Of a stretch of 11,588 bases of DNA, positions 1 to 6,817 are shown one piece after another; the stretch's first letter is position 1, and every line of letters starts with the position of its first letter. A program made the translations under genes and the position numbers. The stretch comes from Gammaproteobacteria bacterium (lineage in GTDB: Bacteria; Pseudomonadota; Gammaproteobacteria; SZUA-152): the NCBI GenBank assembly GCA_030617485.1, contig JAUWVK010000043.1, positions 1 to 11,588 of the forward strand, written 5' to 3'. The notes below the pieces were generated by a model, which saw only the letters and a program-made list of their open reading frames with translations, had not been told where the DNA came from and did not search any database.

Positions 1-1
1 C

Positions 2-1292
<1,291 letters not shown>

Positions 1293-1396
1293 TTGCTAAT
1301 TTACTAATCAATGGGTATTGCGTCTTTTGCACATCATTCCATTGCGTATTATTAGAAGATGAGTGCCTTCGCAGTAGAAGTGGATAGAGAATAGAA

Positions 1397-2401
1397 ATGA
1401 TTAGAAAGTATATAGTGTTATTTTTTCTTGCAGTTGGGATGCTTGTCACCGGTTGTGATTTAAAGAATGGCAATGGGGTATCAGATAAGTCTGCAGCTAT
1501 ATGGAAAAATAGCCCCTATGAGCCTACCAATGTGGCAATGGAACTTATTCAGATCTCGCCTCGAGTCTATTATGTAACAGGCCCTCCTGGTACGCCGACT
1601 GACAATGATGGTTTTATGTCAAATGCCGGAGTGGTTATCACCGATGAGGGTGTGGTGGTGCTAGATGCATTGGGTACACCGTCCCTTGCCTATTTGTTGT
1701 TAGCAAAAATACGCGAGTTGACGGATAAACCCGTCGTTAAAGTTATTTCAACGCACTACCATGCGGATCATATCTATGGGTTACAGGTATTCAAGGAGCA
1801 GGGCGCAGAAATGATTGCTCCATCAGGAGCAAAAAATTATCTCGCAGCCGATTCAGCAGAGGCCCGTCTTAAAGAACGCCGTGAATCACTTTTCCCCTGG
1901 GTAGATGTTAGTACCTATCTGGTAAAACCAGACCGGTATATATCAGAGAAGACCCAGTTCACATTGGGTGGTATTGAATTTGTACTCACCCCGCTGGGGT
2001 CAACCCATTCGGATGGTGATTTAACAATAGAGGTTGTTCAGGAAAACGTTTTATTTTCAGGCGATTTGATTTTTGAAGGCAGGGTTCCCTTTGTAGCAGG
2101 TTCTGATATCAAACACTGGATAAAAAACCTGGCCAAACTTAATGCGAAAAAATTTAAAGTGATTGTTCCTGGGCATGGAAAAGCTGCCGCTGATCCAGAT
2201 GATGCTATTAACTTTACTTTAGGGTACTTGAATATTTTGTTTAAGAATATGTCAGTTGGTGTTGAAAGTATGACGCCTTTTGATGAAACCTATGACGCTA
2301 TGGATTTGGGGATATATAAAGATATGCCTGCATCACGGGTGAATCGGATGAATGCTTATTCGATTTATTTAGGGCTAGAAGCGTCATCAGTTGATGAATA
2401 G
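1397..2401 (+). CDS. Metallo-beta-lactamase-fold lipoprotein (SoxH-like/quinoprotein-relay-like hydrolase)
   Basis: A 334-residue zinc hydrolase of the metallo-beta-lactamase superfamily, predicted to be exported and lipid-anchored. Residues 1-20 form a lipoprotein signal ending in the lipobox LVTGC, with Cys20 as the lipidation site. The core carries the superfamily metal ligands: THYHADH at 119-125 (His120, His122, Asp124, His125), His204 in GSTHSDGD, Asp223 in FSGDLIF and His260 in PGHG. The N-terminal strand pattern ISPRVYYVTG...MSNAGVVITDEGVVVLDAL resembles SoxH-like hydrolases linked to quinoprotein dehydrogenases. No such dehydrogenase is in the window, so the substrate is unknown. A true class B beta-lactamase or a glyoxalase II is less likely from the overall pattern. 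The ATG at 1397 is preceded by a weak GAGA ribosome site, and the signal peptide starts there. The upstream gap from tadA is 104 nt. A tRNA gene begins 5 nt after the stop. Confidence 0.88.
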   Translation: MIRKYIVLFFLAVGMLVTGCDLKNGNGVSDKSAAIWKNSPYEPTNVAMELIQISPRVYYVTGPPGTPTDNDGFMSNAGVVITDEGVVVLDALGTPSLAYLLLAKIRELTDKPVVKVISTHYHADHIYGLQVFKEQGAEMIAPSGAKNYLAADSAEARLKERRESLFPWVDVSTYLVKPDRYISEKTQFTLGGIEFVLTPLGSTHSDGDLTIEVVQENVLFSGDLIFEGRVPFVAGSDIKHWIKNLAKLNAKKFKVIVPGHGKAAADPDDAINFTLGYLNILFKNMSVGVESMTPFDETYDAMDLGIYKDMPASRVNRMNAYSIYLGLEASSVDE

Positions 2402-2406
2402 AATTT

Positions 2407-2496
2407 GGAGAGGTGCCAGAGAGGCCGAATGGGCTTGACTCGAAATCAAGTGAACCTTTATTGGTTCCGAGGGTTCGAATCCCTCCCTCTCCGCCA
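2407..2496 (+). tRNA. tRNA-Ser(CGA)
   Basis: A complete 90-nt class II tRNA with encoded CCA. The acceptor stem GGAGAGG (2407-2413) pairs with CCTCTCC (2486-2492), followed by discriminator G2493 and CCA at 2494-2496. The anticodon stem CTTGA/TCAAG (2434-2438, 2446-2450) encloses loop CTCGAAA, with anticodon CGA at 2441-2443, which reads UCG serine codons. The long variable arm GAACC/GGTTC (2452-2456, 2463-2467) is typical of serine tRNA. The T arm GAGGG/CCCTC (2469-2473, 2481-2485) closes on TTCGAAT. It starts 5 nt after the metallo-hydrolase stop codon, so it is either cut from that transcript or driven by a promoter inside the 3' end of that gene. No clear terminator follows it. Confidence 0.97.
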
Positions 2497-2561
2497 AATA
2501 ATAAAAATCCCGATTGGTTGACCCGATACCTCTAAAGTCAGAAATATACTATTTTAAACCA

Positions 2562-3182
2562 ATGATGAAGATGGCCTCATTAAAAACTAGAACCGCGCGA
2601 CTGGTAGTTGTAATAGGTCTTGCTGTATTAGCAGGCACAGGTTTCTACTGCTGGCAACGAGCTCAGCCCCTTCCTATCCCTGATCATTTGCAAAAATTAG
2701 GTGGTGATTTCGTATTACAGTCAGCAGATGGTCCATTGGCCTTGCGTGATTTACGTGGAAAAGTAGTCTTGCTTTACTTCGGTTATATGAACTGCCCTGA
2801 TGTCTGTCCTCTCACAATGTCGAATTGGGCAGATGCATTCAATCAGTTAGAAGTTGCGGAGGCGGAAAAGGTAAGGGGGTTACTTGTAAGTGTTGACCCT
2901 GATAGAGATTCACCAGAAGCGTTGAAGGAATATACCCAATATTTTCATCCTAATATTTTAGGAGTGACGGGGAATCATGCAACATTATCCGAGGTTACAT
3001 TGCTTTACCGTGCTGATTACAGCCTGGAGCATAAAGGTGAAAGGAAGGATTACAGCGTTGACCACACATCGTTTGTGTATGTTGTTGATCCTCTGGGAAA
3101 GCTACGCAGTCTTCTTGCTCATGATAGTTCACCGAAAGATATTCTTAAGAGTGTTCGAAATGCGTTAAAGGCTAGAATATAA
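2562..3182 (+). CDS. SCO1/SenC family copper chaperone / thiol protein
   Basis: A membrane-anchored thioredoxin-fold protein of the SCO1/SenC/PrrC family. Members deliver copper to, or reduce the CuA site cysteines of, cytochrome c oxidase on the periplasmic face. With the ATG at 2562 the protein is 206 residues. A short basic N-terminus and one membrane anchor (about residues 14-31) are followed by the SCO domain. The copper ligands are all present: CPDVC (Cys78 and Cys82) in the conserved context YFGYMNCPDVCP, and His168 in VDHTSFVYVVD. The VSVDPDRDSPE strand is also typical. The frame is open back to a TTG at 2514 close to the tRNA, but the ATG cluster at 2562/2565/2571 is the more natural start; no strong ribosome site decides between them. 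No cytochrome oxidase genes are nearby. Its neighbour on the opposite strand, 34 nt beyond the stop, is a small cysteine-rich exported protein. Confidence 0.9.
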   Translation: MMKMASLKTRTARLVVVIGLAVLAGTGFYCWQRAQPLPIPDHLQKLGGDFVLQSADGPLALRDLRGKVVLLYFGYMNCPDVCPLTMSNWADAFNQLEVAEAEKVRGLLVSVDPDRDSPEALKEYTQYFHPNILGVTGNHATLSEVTLLYRADYSLEHKGERKDYSVDHTSFVYVVDPLGKLRSLLAHDSSPKDILKSVRNALKARI

Positions 3183-3216
3183 AAAACGTGGGAAAGTGAA
3201 ATAATTCTTATTCAGG

Positions 3217-3588
3217 TCAGTTATCTATATTGGACAAACATTCTTTTGCTCTTTCCTTGGCCTGTTGTGTGCAGTTTAATTGCCCCTGTTTTTGTTCTTT
3301 GTGTTTTTTATCACAGGTATCGTAGTCCTGAATTAATGTCCAGTTGCATTGCATTTTTTGATTAAGTTTTTCTAGTAGGGCTCTTTGCTCGGTACGTTGT
3401 TCGCGAGCATCTCCAATTTCATCCAGAATTTGCTGGAGCTTTTGTTGTTGTTCTTTCAGCGCATCATTTTCTTCTGCATCATTTGCCCACGTTGTTGATG
3501 CGTGCGTGGTGAACAGGAGTATGCCAAGGGTAATTATAAAGCCCTGGATTCTCAGTTTTCTAGGTAAGACCTGAATGAGTGACTGCAT
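3217..3588 (-). CDS. Small exported coiled-coil protein with twin CX10C motif, unknown function
   Basis: I do not recognise a family. From the ATG at 3588 the product is 123 residues. It has a basic N-terminus, a hydrophobic stretch at about 15-29 and a likely signal-peptidase site after TTWA (residue 35), so it is probably periplasmic. Residues 40-78 are charged and rich in Gln, Glu, Leu and Lys, with a heptad-like pattern suggesting a coiled coil. The C-terminal part carries four cysteines at 81, 92, 106 and 117 in a regular CX10C-X13-CX10C arrangement, which suits a helical hairpin held by two disulfides. The frame is open upstream to an ATG at 3666 (149 residues), but that would put 26 extra residues before the signal peptide and start inside the region just after a terminator, so the later start is preferred. 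A candidate promoter at 3623-3651 fits it. The gene is convergent with the SCO gene. Confidence 0.7.
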   Translation of the reverse strand: MQSLIQVLPRKLRIQGFIITLGILLFTTHASTTWANDAEENDALKEQQQKLQQILDEIGDAREQRTEQRALLEKLNQKMQCNWTLIQDYDTCDKKHKEQKQGQLNCTQQAKERAKECLSNIDN

Positions 3589-3622
3589 TGCTTCAATACC
3601 GAGTTGTAGAAATAATACTCGT

Positions 3623-3651
3623 ATGATAAATGAGTTAGGGTGGATTTTAAA
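3623..3651 (-). promoter_or_regulatory. Candidate sigma-70 promoter for the small exported protein
   Basis: On the minus strand TTTAAA (3646-3651) and TATCAT (3623-3628) are separated by exactly 17 nt. This places a transcription start about 30 nt before the ATG at 3588 and downstream of the terminator of the preceding operon. The match is moderate at -35 and good at -10; this is inference from pattern only. Confidence 0.35.
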
Positions 3652-3671
3652 CATTTCCATTGCCATGGGAA

Positions 3672-3709
3672 TAAAAAAACCGGTTGCCTGTCAGGATAAG
3701 GCTAACCGG
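3672..3709 (-). terminator. Rho-independent terminator of the MerR-ParA operon
   Basis: Read on the minus strand, a stem CCGGTTAGCCT (3699-3709) pairs with AGGCAACCGG (3680-3689) with one bulged base and a 9-nt loop. It is followed immediately by seven Ts (3673-3679). It lies 27 nt past the stop of the MinD-like gene and ahead of the small exported protein gene, so it separates the two transcription units. Confidence 0.85.
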
Positions 3710-3736
3710 GATTATTTAGGGGGGTAGGTAGGTCTG

Positions 3737-4498
3737 TTAAGTGAGATAAAGTGAGCTTTTAACAGACAGCGGCAGTGAAGTGGTGGCTGAATTTGATCCT
3801 GGTATTTTTAATCCTGGGGTGAATTCGTGCAATATACCTTTCGCAACGCCTTGCATATCCGTGGCCACCTCGCTGTCATCATCTTCACCGGGGATAATTC
3901 CATCTTCACTCTGTAATAGAAACCCACCACATTCCAGTTCTAATGCAAGGAGGGACTCAGAGCTGTCGCAAAGGAATTCATAGAATCTTTTTGCTTCCTG
4001 TTTTGTTTTAGCTCCCAGCATTATTACAATGACATTAAAATCTGTTTCTAATGAGGCCAGAAAGGCCAGTTGATTGTAAGCAGCACGAATGCCTTGCAAA
4101 GAAGAATGAACAGCAATAATTAACCGATCGCTTTGTAAGGCCAGCGTTGTAGATGTTGACGTTACTGGAATTAGGCAAAAATCAGGAATGGATTTTTCTG
4201 GTTTATCACCAGATGGATTATTGTGCATTATAGGTGTTAATGAATCTATCCCGTTAAGACTTGCTTCTATATTAAGCACCATGCTGCTACGGTGTTGTTG
4301 ATTGAAGGCGCGATCAAGCTCGTAGACTATATAATCATCATTCTTTGAACTTAGTAATACTGGAATAATAAAAGTGTTTTTCCATACGGGTAATCGTTCA
4401 TTTTCATCACTTAGAAAATGGTGACTGATGTTCGTTAGACGGTGTTTTGACATGGTGGGTCCCATTGAATGGGTTTTTTTGTTGATTTCGTTTTTCAT
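3737..4498 (-). CDS. MinD/FlhG-like protein lacking the P-loop (pseudo-ATPase), partner of ParA
   Basis: A 253-residue protein that looks like a degenerate member of the MinD/FlhG/ParA superfamily. Residues 40-79 (WKNTFIIPVLLS... to ...SSMVLNIEA) follow the beta-alpha-beta rhythm of the family's N-terminus, but the GKGGxGKT loop is absent. DFCLIPV (106-112) sits where the Walker B strand should be and lacks a clear catalytic Asp. Residues 123-195 match the second half of FlhG/MinD best: the SDRLIIAVHSS strand, an AYNQL helix, the FNVIVIML strand, a QEAKRFYEFL helix and LALELECGGFLL. The tail from 196 is acidic, then low in structure. ATP binding is therefore unlikely. The gene starts 52 nt after the ParA-CBM48 gene and ends at a strong terminator, so it belongs to that operon, and a heteromeric or adaptor role for the ParA protein is the natural inference. 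ATGs at 4465 and 4453 are alternative starts. Homology is judged by pattern only. Confidence 0.65.
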   Translation of the reverse strand: MKNEINKKTHSMGPTMSKHRLTNISHHFLSDENERLPVWKNTFIIPVLLSSKNDDYIVYELDRAFNQQHRSSMVLNIEASLNGIDSLTPIMHNNPSGDKPEKSIPDFCLIPVTSTSTTLALQSDRLIIAVHSSLQGIRAAYNQLAFLASLETDFNVIVIMLGAKTKQEAKRFYEFLCDSSESLLALELECGGFLLQSEDGIIPGEDDDSEVATDMQGVAKGILHEFTPGLKIPGSNSATTSLPLSVKSSLYLT

Positions 4499-4550
4499 GT
4501 TCTTTTACTCACTTTTAAAATCTATGTATCACAGCAGTTATCATTGTGGG

Positions 4551-5804
4551 CTACGGAAGATGGAAACCATCGCTAACTTTTAGCATCGAATTATGAACAC
4601 CCATAGAATTCAGAATTTGTTCTGGATTAGTGGGATCATTTCGCCACTTGCCATCGATAACCAGTCGATATTGATATTCTCCAGGCTCTACAAAAAATAT
4701 TTTACGGATTGTCGTTTCTTCCAAGATTGTTTCAACACCTTGATCCGGAACCCAGTCATTGAATTCACCCGCGATTTTAAGATCCCGGCCACTGTAATCA
4801 GGGTATATTAATTCAACACGTTGAAGATCATTGGCATTTCCAGCAACAGTGAGTATATTTTCAGTCGCTTCTTCATCCAATTCGCTATTTATTTCATTGT
4901 TTAATTCATTCATTATCTCGTCGCAAATTTCAGCACTCAGAGCATCCTGATCAGGAGTGAGTCCATCGACAGACAATTCAGGAATAGCTTTTGCTTCATC
5001 AATCCTATGCATAAGCCATGTTAGTTCATCATTGGCGATAGCTTGTTCATTTGACGAACGACGTAAAATCTCATCAGCCAGCTCACGATAATCTTTTGCG
5101 GCGGTCGAACGTGGCTCGTACTGAATAATGGATTTTCCTTCACAGACAGACTCTTTGAGCCGAACAGTGTAATTGATCATTACTGGGAGGACATTGTCCT
5201 GGTATCTTTCCCAAATCCCCAGGAGGAATTTCCGACATAGTTTGGTACGTTTATCCACCATTGTCGGCAGCATATTAACCTCGATTTCAAGGTCATATTT
5301 CTGCGCAATCAGTTCTACTGTTTCGCTAAGTCGTTCGATGCCATCGATTGCGAAAAGGCTCATATCAATAGGAACAAGCACTCGATTAGCGGCGCGGATG
5401 GCGTTGATCGAAAGTAAGCCCAGAGCTGGTGGACAATCTATGACAACGTAGTCATATGTTGTTCCAAGTGTTTGAAGATGATCGTGGAGTTGGCGTTCTC
5501 GTTTTGGCATGTCCGCTAGAACATGTTCAATAGCAGCTAATGAGATTGTTGCAGGAATCAGATCGACCCCTTCACAAACATCCTGAATAATGGCTTCTGA
5601 TATTGGGAAATCCAGCGCGAAAACTTCATAAAGGCCTGGTTCTTCCTGTCGCCTTTGTCCTATACCAAGGGAAGCATGTCCCTGTGGGTCTGCATCAATA
5701 AGCAGTGTTTGATAGCCCTTTTCTCCCAGGCTAGCAGCAAGATTTATTGCTGTTGTTGTTTTGCCACAGCCACCTTTCTGGTTTGCAATTGCGATTATAT
5801 TCAT
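4551..5804 (-). CDS. ParA-family ATPase fused to a C-terminal AMPK/CBM48-type glycan-binding domain
   Basis: A 417-residue two-domain protein. Residues 1-249 are a complete ParA/Soj-type ATPase with deviant Walker A KGGCGKTT (10-17), the DADPQG motif (37-42), Walker B VVIDCPP (120-126) and the switch strand RVLVPIDMSLFAIDG. Residues 250-327 are a variable acidic linker. Residues 328-410 resemble the glycogen-binding domain of AMPK beta subunits (CBM48, isoamylase early-set fold): KIAGEFNDW (343-351), GEYQYRLVIDGKW (375-387), and Asn405 in VHNSM. Counterparts of the AMPK beta1 glucan contacts Trp100, Lys126, Trp133 and Asn150 are Trp351, Arg380, Trp387 and Asn405, so carbohydrate binding is plausible. 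A normal ParA ends near residue 255-265, so this is a fusion. A G-rich ribosome site (5808-5813) precedes the ATG, which overlaps the stop of a small upstream ORF. No ParB gene is present. Location in a core-gene context argues against simple plasmid partition. Confidence 0.9.
   Translation of the reverse strand: MNIIAIANQKGGCGKTTTAINLAASLGEKGYQTLLIDADPQGHASLGIGQRRQEEPGLYEVFALDFPISEAIIQDVCEGVDLIPATISLAAIEHVLADMPKRERQLHDHLQTLGTTYDYVVIDCPPALGLLSINAIRAANRVLVPIDMSLFAIDGIERLSETVELIAQKYDLEIEVNMLPTMVDKRTKLCRKFLLGIWERYQDNVLPVMINYTVRLKESVCEGKSIIQYEPRSTAAKDYRELADEILRRSSNEQAIANDELTWLMHRIDEAKAIPELSVDGLTPDQDALSAEICDEIMNELNNEINSELDEEATENILTVAGNANDLQRVELIYPDYSGRDLKIAGEFNDWVPDQGVETILEETTIRKIFFVEPGEYQYRLVIDGKWRNDPTNPEQILNSMGVHNSMLKVSDGFHLP
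4575..4823 (-). other. CBM48/AMPK-beta-like domain segment of the ParA gene
   Basis: This stretch encodes residues 328-410 of the ParA fusion, the early-set beta-sandwich domain. It is marked separately because it is the unusual part of the gene. The order FNDW, Y-Q-Y-R, DGKW, DP and HN matches AMPK beta carbohydrate-binding modules in sequence and spacing. Confidence 0.8.
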
Positions 5805-5884
5805 GAACCCCCCGGTTTTATCTGAACTTCACCATCGCTTGTGGAGAATAGAAGAGCGTCTCCGGTCGTTTGTGTATCAATCAT
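5801..5884 (-). CDS. Possible 27-residue small ORF coupled to parA
   Basis: Between the MerR gene and ParA the minus strand has an ATG at 5884 and an uninterrupted frame of 27 codons. Its TGA (5801-5803) overlaps the ParA ATG as ATGA, the classic layout for translational coupling. The peptide is MIDTQTTGDALLFSTSDGEV followed by QIKPGGS; it has no signal peptide or membrane segment. There is no recognisable ribosome site before its ATG (the upstream is AT-rich), which lowers confidence. It may be a real small protein, a leader peptide that tunes ParA translation, or chance. It fills almost the whole 94-nt gap between the two larger genes. Confidence 0.35.
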   Translation of the reverse strand: MIDTQTTGDALLFSTSDGEVQIKPGGS

Positions 5885-5898
5885 ATTAATAAAATGAA

Positions 5899-6381
5899 TT
5901 AGGCAACTTCATTTGAAGCGCTTTCATTATCGATAAAATTTGTTTTAGTTGATTCAAAGAACAAATCAGTTTGTTCCGGCTCTGGTTCACCACAGGTGAT
6001 GGCGGCTTCCCTTGCAAGCTCTGCCACAGGGTAGATCCATTCCTGTCCTGTTAGTGCTTCAAAGGCGGTTTCGCGATGCAATACCAAAATCACATCTCCC
6101 GTTGCCACCAATGACAGTTCGGTTAGAGGTGCAGTACAGGAAGGCAAAAAGTTGGTTAATGAAACAATGCTTTTGCGAATACGCTGGACAGAAACACCAG
6201 CATCGATGAGTTTTTTTGCTGTTTTCAGGGCCAGCAGGTTAGCGAAGGAGAAACGTGTGTGGCCACCTGGAGTTTGAAACTGTGGGTCGATGAGCCCGGT
6301 TTTTCGCCAGTAAGTGAGCTGACGACGGGAAAGCCCAGTGATCCTCATTACTTGCTGGCAGGTATAACCTGTGTCACCCAT
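5899..6381 (-). CDS. MerR-family transcriptional regulator
   Basis: A 160-residue DNA-binding regulator. Residues 6-75 form a MerR winged helix-turn-helix: YTCQQVMRITGLSRRQLTYW (helix-turn-helix), the TGLIDP turn, then the wing GGHTRFSFANLLAL and a helix AKKLIDAGVSVQRIRKSI. The C-terminal part (about 85-125) is a small domain with strands SLVATGDVILVL and EALTGQEWIYPVAEL. It has no cysteine pair typical of metal-sensing MerR proteins, so an organic or protein ligand, or none, is likelier. It ends acidic. The ATG at 6381 has AAGG 7 nt upstream. It is first in the operon with the small ORF, ParA-CBM48 and the MinD-like gene, and probably regulates it. A 10-bp-arm palindrome lies 76 nt upstream of the start and is a candidate operator. 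Confidence 0.9.
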   Translation of the reverse strand: MGDTGYTCQQVMRITGLSRRQLTYWRKTGLIDPQFQTPGGHTRFSFANLLALKTAKKLIDAGVSVQRIRKSIVSLTNFLPSCTAPLTELSLVATGDVILVLHRETAFEALTGQEWIYPVAELAREAAITCGEPEPEQTDLFFESTKTNFIDNESASNEVA

Positions 6382-6396
6382 AAAGATGCCTTGATA

Positions 6397-6402
6397 ATTA
6401 TA
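6397..6402 (-). promoter_or_regulatory. Candidate -10 box of the MerR-ParA operon
   Basis: A perfect TATAAT on the minus strand, 15 nt before the MerR ATG. A start about 7 nt after it would leave a very short leader that still holds the AAGG ribosome site (6389-6392). No good -35 is present at 17 nt (TTGCCT lies 15 nt upstream), which would suit a regulator-dependent promoter. Inference only. Confidence 0.35.
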
Positions 6403-6456
6403 ATCTGGTTATTTATCAGGCAATTGTCGTCCTATACGCACATAAGTCAAGGAAAT

Positions 6457-6482
6457 TGAACAAAAAACACTGTTTTTGTTCA
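6457..6482. promoter_or_regulatory. 26-bp palindrome, candidate MerR operator
   Basis: TGAACAAAAA (6457-6466) and TTTTTGTTCA (6473-6482) are perfect 10-bp inverted arms with a 6-nt centre. The symmetry is much longer than expected by chance even in AT-rich DNA. Its position upstream of the MerR start and of a possible small RNA promoter suggests a dimeric regulator site, perhaps autoregulatory. A hairpin role is possible but the stem would be weak. Confidence 0.5.
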
Positions 6483-6522
6483 GTTTTTATATAAAAGGTC
6501 AAATAGTAACCATATAAGTGCC

Positions 6523-6564
6523 TTATAATAAAATATTATAACGATATAGGGGTTTATCTATATC
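6523..6564. repeat. Two adjacent AT-rich inverted repeats
   Basis: TTATAAT/ATTATAA (6523-6529, 6535-6541) with a 5-nt centre is followed by GATATAG/CTATATC (6543-6549, 6558-6564) with an 8-nt centre. The first contains a TATAAT box on the plus strand. The second could be the 5' stem-loop of a plus-strand RNA. Confidence 0.5.
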
Positions 6565-6660
6565 AATGACTAAGTCTGTTTGATACATTCTATCTCGCGC
6601 GGTAACCCGCGCATCACCACCCCAAAAGCCACAGTTTCCCCTAAGCTGTGGCTTTTTCTA
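6536..6660 (+). ncRNA. Candidate small RNA ending in an intrinsic terminator
   Basis: No open reading frame explains this stretch, but it has the layout of a bacterial small RNA. TATAAT at 6524-6529 is a possible -10 box. Then come a 7-bp hairpin (6543-6564), a perfect 6-bp hairpin GCGCGG-TAAC-CCGCGC, an unpaired-looking ATCACCACCCC stretch and a strong terminator hairpin with five Ts. The total would be about 125 nt. Such a C/A-rich single-stranded region before the terminator resembles target-binding regions of Hfq-type small RNAs such as Pseudomonas RgsA, but I cannot confirm membership. The -35 region is poor, so the start is uncertain. The alternative is that only the terminator is real and serves the convergent operon. 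Confidence 0.4.
6624..6657 (+). terminator. Rho-independent terminator (possibly bidirectional)
   Basis: AAAAGCCACAG (6624-6634) pairs with CTGTGGCTTTT (6646-6656) over 11 bp with an 11-nt loop, and five Ts follow the G-C core on the plus strand (6653-6657). On the minus strand the tail is only four Ts, so it could also end the export operon whose last stop is at 6818, but it is better suited to plus-strand transcription. Confidence 0.8.
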
Positions 6661-6817
6661 TGGGCGAACGTAAATATTAATGTATCCCAGGAATTTGGGC
6701 GGATTTTAAAGCCAGTAACCCCAGTATTGCGATGATTTCTGATTACTGTCCTTTTGATTTGGAGGCTTATGTATTTACGAGAAGTGTAAATTATGAGGCG
6801 TCTAGCGGTGGGCAGGG

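Larger units (their letters stand above)
6382..6817. other. 436-bp non-coding region
   Basis: No supported protein gene on either strand. From left to right it holds the MerR operon promoter, the 26-bp palindrome, two AT-rich inverted repeats, the candidate small RNA and its terminator. I see nothing definable in 6661-6817, between the terminator and the end of the beta-barrel gene. Confidence 0.75.

Noticed and set aside
1293..1396. Possible promoter before the metallo-hydrolase gene (TATTAT near 1348).
   Set aside because: No acceptable -35 box at the right distance, so it was not listed as a feature.
1397..2401. Antibiotic-resistance beta-lactamase.
   Set aside because: The HxHxDH fold is shared by many hydrolases; the lipobox and overall pattern fit SoxH-like/quinoprotein-linked hydrolases better than class B beta-lactamases.
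2407..2496. tRNA-Ser as an attachment site for a genomic island.
   Set aside because: No integrase follows it and I saw no repeat of the tRNA 3' end further along the window; the next gene is an ordinary SCO protein.
4452..4480. CCCATTGAATGGG followed by seven Ts on the plus strand looks like a terminator.
   Set aside because: The loop would be only 3 nt with a 5-bp stem, it lies inside the start of a minus-strand gene, and no plus-strand gene ends nearby.
4551..5804. ParA as evidence of a plasmid or integrative element partition locus.
   Set aside because: No ParB, parS-like repeats, replication, integrase or conjugation genes are present, and the flanks are core genes (guaA, tadA, tRNA-Ser).
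5801..5884. Resemblance of the small ORF (LLFSTSDGEVQI) to the N-terminus of RhuM-like proteins, suggesting a gene remnant.
   Set aside because: The similarity covers about a dozen common residues and no further RhuM sequence is found in any frame nearby.
6777..6797. Short ORF after GGAGG at about 6760-6770 on the plus strand.
   Set aside because: Although a good ribosome-like site precedes the ATG, the frame stops after six codons.
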